From Antedon mediterranea (lineage: Eukaryota > Echinodermata > Crinoidea > Comatulida > Antedonidae): a DNA stretch of 64,000 bases. Positions 1-11,371 of this stretch are shown here, in pieces. Under the pieces are notes generated by a model, which was given only the letters and a program-made list of their open reading frames with translations, searched no databases and was not told the DNA's origin. Position 1 is the stretch's first letter. Each line of letters starts with the position of its first letter. Both the position numbers and the translations under genes were made by a program. The stretch spans positions 21,796,101 through 21,860,100 of the forward strand of contig NC_092677.1 of the NCBI RefSeq assembly GCF_964355755.1, in the 5' to 3' direction.

Positions 1-656
1 TTATTTAAATTTTTAGACATGATGAAATCATCTAAATGGAAATGTTGGCAACTCATGAGTAACATAATTGGTTGAGGTAGAATATATTAAAAATTAAAAG
101 AAAATCGATCACAGATAAGCGAGATGCCCTCTGTTCAATATGATTGTCTAAGATGAAACGAAAAAAATCCAATTTTTTTATTTATGTGGCCAAATGATGA
201 CATATATTTTTGTACGTCTAATATGTACATGATGCATTCATAACTCCAACTCATTGGCTTCCACAATCAGTTAAAAAAAATTGGTAGTAAGCGTCCATTC
301 TGAAGAGTTATATTTATATATTATAAGGCCTTATTTTTTACCGTTTTTGACACTTTTGTGCAATTAATGTGCGCATTTTGTCATTTTTACTCGGGGTACC
401 CGAGTCTAGTACTTACTCATTTTCTCCTTCTCTTCCTCCATCTGGACACTATTGAGTAAAAAGTGCGATTTTTAAAGTACTACTCCTCCCTTATTCGTTA
501 TAGTATTGAGCTGGGATTTGGCATGAACATACTACAGGGATATGTCCTCAAAGCTATAGAGCCGGATTTTTAATTTTTTGTTAATTAATTTGTTTAATTA
601 AGAAGCCACAATGTGTGACACACACCACAGCGTTATGTAGTTATATGGTTATATGC

Positions 657-728
657 GGATTCTTGGCGTAGTGGTTATCACGTTTGCTTAACACGCAGAA
701 GGTACCTGGTTCAAGCCCGGACGAAACC
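657..728 (+). tRNA. Degenerate tRNA-Val(AAC)-like sequence inside MITE
   Basis: Second copy of the tRNA-Val-like unit, 284 bp upstream of the better one. The loop TTAACAC is kept and the anticodon stem pairs with one wobble. The acceptor stem is broken (GGATTCT against CGAAACC). It is followed by a run of eight or more T (730-737), a possible pol III terminator. Likely a pseudogene. Confidence 0.4.
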
Positions 729-940
729 TTTTTTTTAAACTTTATGGTGAAAAGTACTGTATACGCAATATGATAATTATACAGAGTATATCTTATTTTT
801 ATTATTTTTTAAAATACTTATTTTGTGTAATCGGTAATTATCACTTTTACACATGTTTATTTTGCTTTGTGCTTATTACCATTTATTTGTAATTTAAATG
901 GATTAAAAAACTTTCTGTAACCCACATTTTTAATGTAAGA

Positions 941-1012
941 GGTTTCGTAGTGTAGTGGTTGTCAAGTCTGCTTAACACGCAGAAGGTCCCGGTTCGAGCC
1001 CTGGCGAAACCT
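941..1012 (+). tRNA. tRNA-Val(AAC)-like gene or pseudogene inside MITE
   Basis: A cloverleaf can be drawn: acceptor GGTTTCG/CGAAACC (7 of 7 paired), anticodon stem TCTGC/GCAGA, loop TTAACAC with U33 and anticodon AAC, and a box B-like GGTTCGAGCC. Defects: the D stem loses one pair (G10-A25). The variable/T-arm region is one base short relative to a standard Val tRNA, leaving either a C-T mismatch or a 4-bp T stem. Total length is 72 nt. It is followed by only TTTTC, so a pol III terminator is weak. Probably a recently degraded tRNA. Confidence 0.5.
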
Positions 1013-1658
1013 ATTTTCTTTACTTTCTAACTGTATACGTCTGTATACAGCTTCTTTCGCTGTACCCCGAGTATTGCACATTCGTGCTTGTTTAACCTGC
1101 TCGTATAGCGTTATTTAAAGTCGGAATAGACTCAAATTTGGTGAATGTAATTTTGAGCTTTTTAAATTTTTAACGCGCGATTTCACTATTAATTTTTATT
1201 TTATTTGCTATTCTTTTTACCCTTGACATGCAGTTTATGTATAGTGAATTTTATTGACATGTGATTACAAGTAATATAGAGATATGATCGATAATGTGAT
1301 TTCACAAAATTGCGTATAAATTACGTCACAGATGAGTGAACTTTTTGAGATAATTGTTACACAAAATAGTGTACAGAAACAATAAAAAGAAAAAAAATAA
1401 CAATAAAGATTTCATACAATAATAATAGATAATCATTTTATTCTAAATGATAACCTAAAAATATAATTACACACGTACATGATTCGTATAGTATACTAAT
1501 AATATTATTTGTCGCATCAACTTCCAAAATTGACCTTTGTGACATTGTTTTTGCAGCGGTATACTTTCAATAAGTTCAAACAAACAACAAAATAAGACAG
1601 ACTCAAAAATACTTTTAATGCAGTGTTTAGTTGTTTCAAATACAATCACAAACTTTAA

Positions 1659-2876
1659 CTAGATTTGAACTCGTCACTACGGACGAGTTAGGTTATCCGC
1701 AGCGCAAAGGCCACGTGCACGTCATACGTTAAAATATTGCGCGCAGAAAAACGATTAAGTAATTGAAACAATTTCAGCGTGCTCTTTATTTTTCGTCACG
1801 TCTGAGTATATACGGTATACACTATATACTGTTTACGTACTACATACAGTGCAGAATAGGTGAAAATAAGTGACCAAAGTTATTGACGCTTTTGAACATA
1901 ATGACGTCATCACAATTTTTAAAATGGTGAATCGTGCGAAAGATAATTGATAGACCTAGACAACATAAAAAAAATGGGGGGAATTGGAATACAAATAAGT
2001 GGAGATGCGCTATATTAAATGTGACGAGCTACGAGGAAAGAGACAAAAATCCTATATTTTATATTCGAGTGGCCATATGATGACGTCACAATGTCCGGTT
2101 AGCCATATTGATGCATGATTTGATATCTGCAACTCATCTACTACCAGAATATGTAATTATAAAAAAGTTCACCACATAGTTTAGAATTTATGACTGTTTA
2201 AAAAAAGGCATAATTTTGACTAATTTTTGAACTTTTTCATCAAAAATGCGGGTAAATTGTTTAATTCTACGTGCTCGTATGACGTGATTTTAAGTCGAAA
2301 TTGTTTGAAAGTTGGTAAATTTTCTAAAAAAGACAGGAAAAACAAAAATCAAGCAAAAAAATGATGTTTTTGCGCTACGTGCGCACGTGCGCGTAAAAAA
2401 ATTGCGCACGCGTGGGAATTTTTGAAATGCTCAAAATGACATGAAACGCGTAGAAAGTTGATTAGATATTGATTTTTCGCATTTTGAAATTTTAAACGCA
2501 CGTGCGCGCGTAACTTTTTGTAAAACATGCCATTTTTAATCCATAGAAAGTTTGCGCATTATATGACTTAAATGTTCACCAAGTTTCAATACAAAACGAC
2601 TTTTAGTTTTTATTCTATGATCAATCATTGAAATTCATAAAATCGCGCGTAACTTACGCTGCGCAACTCGAAATTCAAAAAAAAAAGTTTCTTGCACATC
2701 TACAGCTACAGGGCTATCTTTTGACAAAGTTATACAATCATATGTTGGCCAGAATTAGAGATACGCTGCGAACAAAAATCGTGGAAAGAAAGAAGAATAT
2801 AGAAAAAAAAAAAAAAAAAAAAGAAAAAAAAGATCCTGACAATAACAAGGGGTTATCCGCCAAGTGCGGATAACCA
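1659..2876 (-). mobile_element. Helentron-like non-autonomous element, complete (1.2 kb)
   Basis: Minus orientation. The 5' end at 2876 is a perfect hairpin GGTTATCCGC-5 nt-GCGGATAACC (2852-2876), followed by CCCCTTGTTATTGTCAGGATC and a T/poly-pyrimidine tract. The 3' end at 1659-1662 is CTAG, preceded by a hairpin (AACTCGTC...GACGAGTT) and CAAAT. TT lies outside both ends. The 5' and 3' regions share the 10-mer GCGGATAACC. Interior lacks ORFs of note and contains TGACGTCA at 1902 and 2081. Hairpin, CTAG and T-T flanks are hallmarks of Helitron2/Helentron-type elements. Confidence 0.65.
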
Positions 2877-3737
2877 AAAAGTATGCAAAACTCCATGAAG
2901 GTACCATACTATAAATACGTTATAAAATCAGTTTTTAATCTAATAACAACAAGAAGCGTGTTAAGTAAAATTTCTGTGGAATTATTTAACATACCCATAA
3001 GTGCAAAGAAATAGCTTATTATAGAGGCTGTTCTTTTATTCTAAACCAAATTTTTTTTAAAAATAGAAATGAATCCTTTGGTTTATAAGTAACCCAAACA
3101 TTACCAAAGTATAGTTTATATGAATTTCAAGTATAAAAGTACAAGAAAAAAAAAATGTGGTACATGGTATTAAATGAATGAAAGTAACAAGCATTGAAGA
3201 TATTTAACATGAAATTATCTTTATACATTTAAGATGTAGTAGAAAATCAATTTCTATACATACAAATCAAGTATTGAAGTCTGACATAAATGAGCAATTC
3301 ATAATATGATTTTTAGGGAAAAAAACTCTCAATATTATATAATTATTTAAATGTGATTTAAGAATAAAACCCTCCATCATTAAAACATTCATGTAACTAT
3401 GTTAAAACTGGTGTTCAAAATATAACTACCACTGTATGTGATAAAAATAACTTTATGATTGTGTTTCCCAACAATAAAAATTAAACAAAAATTGTAAAAA
3501 AAAAATGTAGCCACTAATTGCAAAATATTTTCTTTTAAATTGGAATTAAGACTTTGAATTAAGCTTGATTAAAACAATAAAAACATATTAACAATAACAA
3601 AACTGAATGTCATTATTGTATTAAACATGTTAGCACTTAATTACTAACATTTTAAAGCTATCATTGCTACAATAAAAACTAAATTGTCTAAAGTCTGAAT
3701 GCTCAAGCATTCAAAGAAACATAACAATTGAATAAGA
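2877..3737. other. AT-rich spacer, no recognised feature
   Basis: Very AT-rich sequence between the Helentron-like copy and the end of the HECT-like remnant. It may contain the 3'UTR of that gene on the minus strand, but I see no convincing minus-strand AATAAA. Nothing else is supported. Confidence 0.4.
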
Positions 3738-5703
3738 TCAGCTATCAACAACATTTTTGGTTTGAGAAAAGAACTGTGTAAAGCTGGTACAAAATGTTAG
3801 CATACATGTTAATTCTTGGCATGACATCTCATTAATTGCTTCCCGTAACCACTCTTTCTCTTTATGAACATTCTCCAGAGTATCCCACTCTACTATGTCT
3901 ACCATCAACTCGGGTGTCATATCCACATGTTTCATTAGGAAAATAGAACACATTTCATTGCATCTTTCAATGAATGGCATAAGTTCTGTATACTGAAGGC
4001 CATCTCTTATGCTTCAGTATCACTTTCTTTTGCATCAGATATAGGACTAAGAGGTAATAAATAGTCACTAATGTTACTGTTAGTTGTACTAACAATATCT
4101 CGGGAAGGCAACAAGTACACCCTCTTGTTTCCATATAAACGATGCAAAAGCTGTGCATTCCTTTCTTGATCATCAGTTAAACGTAGTTTAGTTAATCGTG
4201 AACCCATTCCAATCATAAACTCAAACCTAGAAGATATAATTTATATAATGTAGATGACAAAATGTTATGTTATTTACTGAAGGGAGGTGAAAGCTGTACA
4301 CAAGGCATTCTTTTTTTTCTGACTTAAAACGCTCAGCACCTAAATATCAAGGTACAGTTCATTTATTATTATAGTTATTTATTAAAAACATTCAGAATAT
4401 GTACTGGTGTGTATATTGTAATGACCAATCAAAAATTATTCTGATCTTAACTGTACATCATATCATTGCACACAGGTTAACAAACTTCTTATGTTGGTAC
4501 TATCACATTATATTGAAAGCTCAAAGTTAAGATTTTGCAAGGCATTTTGTTTAATCTTTTGAAGATGAAAAGGAAGCTGGAATATTGTTTCTATGAATCA
4601 GTCATGCTTGTAACCAATCAGAATCCCACTTTCGCTGAGCAAAAACTTATTCAAAATATTTTTTTGCAAATCAAACATTGCTTGTAAACTAAATTTAACA
4701 TTTTAGTTTTCACTACAGTTACAGTACTTTATTTTAAATTTAAATAAATCAAAAGAACTTACTTATTTGGATCACTTTCAATTTCCAATATATCTGAAAA
4801 CATATTTTCCAATTTTTTGTAAACTTCTTTTGCTGTCATGCATTGTTCTAGTTCAACATGATGATAAACATGACCTGTAGTGTTGAAAGTAAATTTCATG
4901 ATACATAATCAGTAAATATGATTTCTCATGTAGACAAAAACAAAAATAGGCCATGTTGAACCTTGAAAATGTTTATCAACTTTCAAAAGATTGAAAAAAA
5001 AAATCAATTTATTTTTTAGTCAAGACACTGTTCTATACTTTTTATATATTTATTCATGAATTGAGGAATTTTGTTTAAAAAAGTTCATTACTTAAATGTT
5101 TAGACTATAAATACATTTTTTTAAGTGAATGTGCCAAAAAAGTTTCTGAAACAAAAATTGGTAAGAAAAAATATTTTTAGTCGCGTGTACGCGACTCTAT
5201 AGTTCACTATGTCGGTCGGTCGGTCTGTCTGTTGGTCCGGTATCACTATGCGTTTTAGCACGCGACTTATGGCTGTTGGCCTTGTTTTTACTAGTATTGA
5301 ATAAAAACTGAAATACATAGTAGATTAGGATAATAAATAACTAACCTTTTTCATCTAGTTTTCCATAGTAATTTGCCCTGGGTATTTGATCGCTTTGTGA
5401 TGTATCCAATAAAATGACTTCTTTTAAGTAGAAGTAATTTTGGTTTTGCCTAGAATTAGAGCATGAACGAGACCTTGAATTATCTTGTGTTCTTCTTCTG
5501 GTGGTATTTCTTGATCTTGTTGATGGTGTGGTAAATAAACTATTCATTTCACTATTTAGATCTTGGTGTGGTCTTCTTGTAGTATTTCTATGTGCTTGAG
5601 GTTGAGCATTTGGAGTTACATTCTGAATGATTGTTAAAAAATTGTCATTTGATAGTAGGGATTTGGTTAAATTATCTATATCAGTTGTTGAAAGCGATGC
5701 CAT
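3738..5703 (-). pseudogene. G2E3/HECT-like gene remnant, three exons plus frame-broken HECT fragment
   Basis: On the minus strand, exons 5703-5346, 4874-4763 and 4226-4007 join through consensus GT-AG introns with matching phases to a 229-aa product ending DTEA-stop. It has a Ser/Arg/Thr-rich N-terminus (about 1-85), then FYLKEVILLDTSQSDQIPRA, then a VELEQCMTAKEVYKKLENMF helix, then FEFMIGMGSRLTKL...NKRVYLLP. This order resembles the pre-HECT region of invertebrate G2E3-like ubiquitin ligases. Immediately downstream, in another frame (4013-3738), IRDGLQYTELMPFIE...MTPELMVDIVEW...LTCMLTFCTSFTQF resembles the mid-HECT segment of the same family. That fragment stops before the catalytic-Cys loop, and the N-lobe is missing. 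A frameshift in a decayed copy is the simplest reading; an unrecognised intron is possible. Family assignment is from remembered patterns and not certain. Confidence 0.5.
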
Positions 5704-5829
5704 GGTTTTATTTTTACAGTAGTTATCTGAAACAAAACAAATTATTATTAATAATTAAATTCATCAATACAGATACAGTACTGAATTAACTATCCTACTA
5801 CACAGTACTAGTGGTGAAGCTCATATTTT

Positions 5830-6252
5830 GTTACCTCCGCCAAGGAGGTTATGTTTTCACCCCTGTATGTTTGGGTGCGTGGGTGCGCGTGTGTGGGTGT
5901 GTTTGTGTGTGTGTCTGTGAACAGCCTGAAGGCCACAGTTTTTATCCGATTCCCACCAAATTTGGACACAATGATCTATGCCCCAAAAGCTCGGACGAAA
6001 AAAAAAATATACAGTATAAAAAAAAAAAAAAACTCTCAGCGGGATTTGAACCAGGGACCTTAACTGTGAGAGGCTGGATACATAACCATTAAACCAAACT
6101 CTCATCCACAACTTTGTAGTGTGCAGTTAGCCTATTTACACTTTAGAACTAATAAAAAAAAAGTTTAAAAAAAAACATTTTCGGAGGGAATTTTATGTAG
6201 GGGAATTTTACAGTAGGCGGAGGTTTGTACTCTCGGAGTACCCTCTAGTTTA
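5830..6252 (-). mobile_element. tRNA-related repeat (SINE-like) with CCTCCGCC ends
   Basis: Bounded by GTTACCTCCGCCAAGGAGGT at the left and GGCGGAGGTTTGTACTCTCG at the right, words that recur at invertebrate transposon ends (a trace, CTTGGCGGAGGTA, also occurs at 46721-46733). The minus strand at 6104-6032 holds a tRNA-like block with a good box B (GGTTCAAATCC) and box A-like TGGTTTAATGG, followed by a long T run that could stop pol III. A GTGTGTGT tract lies at 5878-5920. Orientation is taken from the tRNA-like part. Confidence 0.55.
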
Positions 6253-6339
6253 GATATATTTTAAAGGATTATTCTACATTACAAGAAGAAGAATAGAATA
6301 TCGCATTTTGTTATTTCAGTAGTAAAATATTGATTGTTT

Positions 6340-6790
6340 TACCCAGGTCTAGTAGGGCTAGCTTACAACTAGCTGGGCTACTACTACTAGGCTAGGCCAT
6401 ACCCTGCAGGTTTGGCCAGCCCTACTGCTGTTATCAACTCCAAATGTGTTATTACTAACTATATCATGAATAGCAAATCTTGGATTTAGGCTTTAAGTAG
6501 GCCTCATAAGTAGGCTCACGTCTGACCCTTATAAAATGTATAAACAAATAAATCCTTTTTTAAATTGATGACAGGTACAGTAAACGCTGACACTTAAGCT
6601 GCGTGATGTAGGCATTTATTAGCTAGTTTATGCGGTTTGCCTAGTTAGGCCTAGGCGGCGCCTATATAATAGGCCTATGCCTCTTGGCCTACTAGTAGAC
6701 TAGCTAGGCTAGCTAGGCCCTGTACTGTTGTAGCTGTACTAGGCTAGGCCTAGTAGTAGGCCCTATACTGGTTTACAGCTCTAAGGAATG
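6340..6790. repeat. CTAGGCCTAG-rich low-complexity region
   Basis: Dense overlapping CTAGGC/TAGGCC words in both orientations. Similar patches lie near 14590, 16590, 17700-17790, 23340-23420, 59680-59780 and 60390-60500. No gene is seen here. Confidence 0.7.
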
Positions 6791-7105
6791 GGCTACTTAC
6801 ATACTGTACTGTGTAGGCCTGCCTACCTCAACAATAGGATGACACTGACAGTTGACTATAGTATAGATAGCCCTAATCAACGATTAAAAGAAGTATGGGT
6901 ATGCATTCCAGATTCCATCCAAACATGTGGTGCATGCTCGTCTCACTTGCTGAATACCATGAGGGTGCGTAGAGGTTATTCGCAGGCGGTGGCAGGCCGC
7001 CGGTCATCTAGCCATTCTAGACGATAAACCCCTTTCGAGAAATGGTATGGTCTTCACGCTTGATTAGAGATCTCTAACCAAGCGTTACAAGTGTACATTC
7101 CTTGT

Positions 7106-7290
7106 TACAACTACATTTTAAAGTGTACAACTACATTTTAAAAGTGTACAACTACATTTTACAAATGTACAACTACGTTTTACAATTACAAACATGCATT
7201 TTACAAATACACACACATTTTTAGGTTTACAAATACATTTTGCAATTACACACACACACATTTTAAATGTACACATACATTTTTTCAGCT
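7106..7290. repeat. Imperfect tandem repeat of ACAACTACATTTTA-type units
   Basis: About eight units of roughly 20-25 bp, each TACAACTACATTTTA... or a decayed form (TACACATACATTTT), ordered from conserved (left) to diverged (right). Confidence 0.75.
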
Positions 7291-7317
7291 ACACACTTTT
7301 GCTGCTTATGGCGCCCC

Positions 7318-8045
7318 ATACTTATCTGTGATCGATTTTCTTTTAATTTTTAATACATTGTGCCTCAACCAATTATGTTACTTATGAATTGCCAAGATTT
7401 TCATTTGGATAACGTCATCACGTCTTAAAATTTAAATAACGGTGGTTACGTTATTTCAACTACAAATTTGAATACCTTACAGCTCTTCTGAATTAAAGTT
7501 AACCTTGATGTTTATAACTTATTATGAGATCTAGTGAAATGTAGATATGTATTCATATAAAAATGAAGCCTATCGGATGTTGTGACGTTATCATATGGCC
7601 AGTTGAAGTTAAAAAGTCATTTTTTCATCTCTTTCGTCAAAGTTATACAAATTTTAAAGAGCGCGCACCGCGCTTCTACGTGCCAAATTTTCTTCCAATT
7701 GTTATATTTTATTGCTCAATTCATTATCTTTCGATACTGTTCTCTTCAAGTTTATTTTGACAACGTCATCATACAAAAAAATTAGAACATGATGTGGGTC
7801 CCGTAAATTCACCTATGCTACACTGTATATAGATATACACAGTACAGTATATACAGTACATATTGTATATGGCATATAATAGGCACAACTGAGCACTATA
7901 AGCGTATGCATCATATAATAGGATGGCATACATCAACATTTTCCGATCGTATGTTAACATACGTGCATGTTTAAAAAATATGAATGTCAATAAAATGATA
8001 AAAATGATCACCTATAATTCGTCAAAGTGACGAATTAAATTCTAG
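7318..8045 (+). mobile_element. Helentron-like repeat, 3' part
   Basis: Matches 12850-13633: the ATGGCCA block, the 'ACACTGTATATAGATATACA' block, and a terminal hairpin AATTCGTCA-AAG-TGACGAATT followed by AAATT and CTAG at 8042-8045. The left part (7318-7440) also matches the inverted copy at 1-120. It abuts another family member at 8046. Confidence 0.65.
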
Positions 8046-9445
8046 TTCTTCTTTCTTTCTGTATGATTTTTGTGTAACGCTTTTCTCCAAAACTCGCAAA
8101 CATAACATTTCGGTAATTATCTTAACATTTTGACATTTACGTAACGTCGTCAAGCGAAGCTTTTCATGACGTTTACAATTGCGCAACGTGACGTACGCGC
8201 GATTTAACGATTTTCTCGTATTTAACATAGCTCGACAACCAAATAACATTTTAAAGTGAAACTTTGCAAAAGTTTAATTTATATCATGCGCTAAATTTCT
8301 GTTGAAAAAAAATTGCGTGTTTTACACAAAGTTACGCGCGCACGCGCATTTAAAATTTCAAAATGCGCAAAATTAATTTATATTCAACTTTCTACGCGTT
8401 TCATGTCGTTTTAAGCATGTCAAAAATTCCCACGCGTGCGCACATTTTTACGTGTGCGGTGCGCACGTAGCATTGAAAACGTATTTTTTTCGCGTGATTT
8501 ATGTTTTTCCAGCCTTTTCTAGTAATTATACCAAATTTTAAACAATTTTGACTTAAAGATACGTCATACGAGCACGTCGAATTGGACAATTTGCGCGCGT
8601 TTTTTATGAAAAGGTTAAAAATTCGTTTAAAATATGCCTTTTTTTAAACAGTCGTAATTTCTAAACTAGACGGTCAACTTTTTGTGGATGACATATTCTG
8701 GAAGTAGATGAGTTGTAGATATCGGATCAGGTATTAATATGGCTAACCGGACATTGTGACGTCATCGTATGGCCACGCGAATATAAAATTTAGGATTTTT
8801 GTATCTTTCGTCATAGCTCATCACATTGAATAGAGCGCATCTCCACTTATCCGTTTTCCATTTTCACCCCGATTTTGATATTGTCTAGGTCAATCAACTA
8901 TCTTTCGCATGAGTGAAAAATATTTTAATTTTTATGACGTCATCATGCCTAAAAATTGAAATCACGTGTGGCATCAATTTCATTTTTACTGTAAATTTTA
9001 ATCTGTTATAGCTCGTAAGAATAAAATGTGATAATCACGATTAAAACTTTTTCTGGAAGCTATTGGATTGTAGATACGAAATTATGTAAAAATGTTGCCA
9101 ATCGGATGTTGTGACGTCATCATATGGCCAGTTAAATAAAAAAGGTCGTATTTTCATCTTTTGCGTCATAATTCATTACATTTAAAAGAGCGCGCATCAA
9201 TATTTCACGTATTCAAATTTCTTCTACACGCTAATACGTTGTTGCTGAGATAATTTCCTTTCGCAATTGCTACCTTCGCGTTTCATTTTAAAACCGTCAA
9301 CATGTTAAAAATTGCAATAAATAGCGGGTCCCGTAATTTCACCTATTCTACACTGTATGTGATATGGATACAGATTATACTGTGTATACTATATATGAAT
9401 TTAAATAACTAGATGGCACGCTCGCTTCGCTCGCGTACCATCTAG
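8046..9445 (+). mobile_element. Helentron-like repeat with alternative 3' hairpin
   Basis: Begins TTCTTCTTTCTTTCTGT directly after the CTAG of the previous copy, then follows the family through the GCGCGCACGCG block (8330-8470) and three TGACGTCA sites (8757, 8935, 9112). The right end differs from its relatives: a long hairpin TAGATGGCACGC...GCGTACCATCTA (9410-9444) ending in CTAG at 9442-9445. This may be a related subfamily or a chimeric end. Confidence 0.6.
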
Positions 9446-10560
9446 GGGTGCTCACAGATGGTTCTCGAATACAGTAGAATCCACGGACGGGGACTTTTTT
9501 GGGACACTAAACAAAAACGGAAGTGTCCCCCTAATTGGGGTATTCAGAAATAGAGACAACAAAACCAATACTGGATTCCATAAAGGACAATTAATTTATG
9601 TGGATTAAAGAAATTAGGGAGAAATGGAAATGTATGTACGGGAATTGGGCGGCGGCACGTGGTTGTGGTGATGGAACCGCAGTAATAAAGTTGATTGTAT
9701 TTATATATTATAAGAACCAAACTAAATAAATAGACCTAGACATTCTGCGAAATGGAAATCGGAAATTCAAGCTCCTATTCAGTGAAAAATTAAACTGTAG
9801 TCTACCTAAATATTTAGGGCAAATCATCGGTTGTGGTGTTGAACTTCCTGTAAACATTTGTGTGAACCAAACTGGGTCGAATTTCTGTCATGAGTACTGA
9901 TTTGTTGGCCTGTGATTTATGACGCCTAAGGGATCTATCTAGACTTATTTTTTAGAATAATGTACGTACCTGTCAGATACAATTGTCTTGTGTCGTATAA
10001 TAAATAAGTACTGTAATAGTTACTGAAGTTACTATTACAATCTCGTCAATGAAAACACGAAAATGTATATGCACTTACTTATGAAAACGTATACAGTATT
10101 ATACTCAGTTATTGAAACAGTAGGTTTAAAAAAGTTTCGTTTGTCTGTAAAATGATGTAATCAAGCTGTTTACATGAGTCTTAATTTATAAGCACATCAA
10201 TAATAAAATAGTTTATCTATCCTGTAATTGGCGAGATTATGGTCGCTGTTGAATGAAATAAAGCCAATCGGTATCATATTTGTACAGAAACGTTTTCGCG
10301 GCCGAAGGGTGTAACCTAAATTCGTTGTATTATCGTCAAGAACTAACTGTAACTAAACTTACATAGAAAGTAGGGTATCATAAATTTGGCCTTAGCACTC
10401 GGGGGAGTGGCTGAGATGAAGTCCGTGGGACTACTAAATATAAATTGTAATGAACCTCGAGGGACATAAATAGGAATATTTCATGTTTCATTATCAATGT
10501 ATAATAAATGGAAACTGTTTACCGAATAATAGAAATTGGTTTTTTAACATTTTCCGAACC
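9446..10560. other. Intergenic, possible transposon fragment at left, no gene seen
   Basis: 9470-9545 (AGAATCCACGGACGGGGAC...AGTGTCCCCCTAATTGGGG) has an inverted-repeat, GC-rich character typical of TIR-element ends, but I cannot pair it with a second end. The remainder is AT-rich and unrecognised. Confidence 0.3.
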
Positions 10561-10912
10561 TATTGCAAGTTTATTCTCAAAGGGCCCATATATTTACCTA
10601 CCGTATGTGTTAAACCAAGGGCTCATAAATTTACCTACAGTACTTGTGTTAAACCAAACTGGATGTTCCATTCATCGCAAATCAATACATTTGTATAATC
10701 GTATATTAAATCTATCAAAATAGTATTTTTTAAAGAAAATCGGCCTGTCTTCAACATTATGATGGTGTACTCTAGCAATCTATCAAAATAGTATTTTTAA
10801 AAGAAAATCGGCCTGTCTTCAACATTATGATGGTGTACTCTAGCTGTTCAACCGGTTTTCAGCTATTAAAAACAATTATCGTAGGAGGAGATAGGAAAAT
10901 GCGAAGCCTCCT
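10561..10912. repeat. Segmental duplication, copy 1
   Basis: Matches 11372-11673 almost exactly, starting TATTGCAAGTTTATTCTCAA and ending AATGCGAAGCCTCCTCGC. It contains an additional internal tandem duplication of about 64 bp (10717-10775 and 10779-10843, CTATCAAAATAGTATTTTT...) absent from copy 2. Confidence 0.85.
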
Positions 10913-11371
10913 CGCTATGTAACATTAGGGTTGAGGGATGGGAAAGCGGATAGGTACAAAGAGGAACAATTTTTAAATATATTCTTTATCCACTGAGTAA
11001 CGAAATATTTTGTTCATGTTTTATAGGCCTATAAATAATATACCTCTAAATACAGTAGGCCTAAAACATTTGCGATTTAATACTTTGTTAAAACTGTCAC
11101 TGTCATAATCGATTGAAATATTAAAGTACATGTCACGATACACCACTACGACATTTATATTTTTGGTAATTATTAATTAATACAAACGTTGAGAAGGAAC
11201 TGTCAGTATAAAGTTTATTTGTATATCTAACAGTAGAGCCTATCCACAGTCTCAGTAATAAAGTTTATTTGTATATATTTTTATATTACATCTAACAGTA
11301 CGAACATTCACAGTAAGAAATGTTCGATTCAAATGAAAAATAGTTAATAGGTATTTACAGTATTGTCAAAG

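Larger units (their letters stand above)
390..1071. mobile_element. 682-bp MITE with TA target duplication, carrying two tRNA-like sequences
   Basis: Perfect inverted termini CTCGGGGTAC (390-399) and GTACCCCGAG (1062-1071) are flanked by TA on both sides (388-389, 1072-1073). The flanks 1-389 and 1072-1400 together match one continuous stretch near 12110-12870 (inverted), which shows the insertion directly and dates it after the host element. No transposase is present. The TA duplication fits a Tc1/mariner-type mobiliser. The cargo is two tRNA-Val-like copies 284 bp apart. Confidence 0.8.
1..1400 (-). mobile_element. Helentron-like repeat, partial copy interrupted by MITE
   Basis: 1-389 and 1072-1400 form one minus-strand copy of the family seen best at 12106-13633. 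Shared words include ATGGCCA, AAAATCGATCACAGATAAGCG, and the block near 1080-1150 (CTCGTATAGCGTTATTTAAAGTCGG). It is cut by the left window edge and by the MITE at 390-1071. No coding capacity is seen. Confidence 0.65.

Noticed and set aside
5811-6111. ORFs over the GTGTGTGT tract and tRNA-like block
   Set aside because: Overlap a repeat on both strands; no conserved domain.
6788-7027. 79-codon plus-strand ORF
   Set aside because: No family resemblance, no splice context, and it lies between repeat patches.
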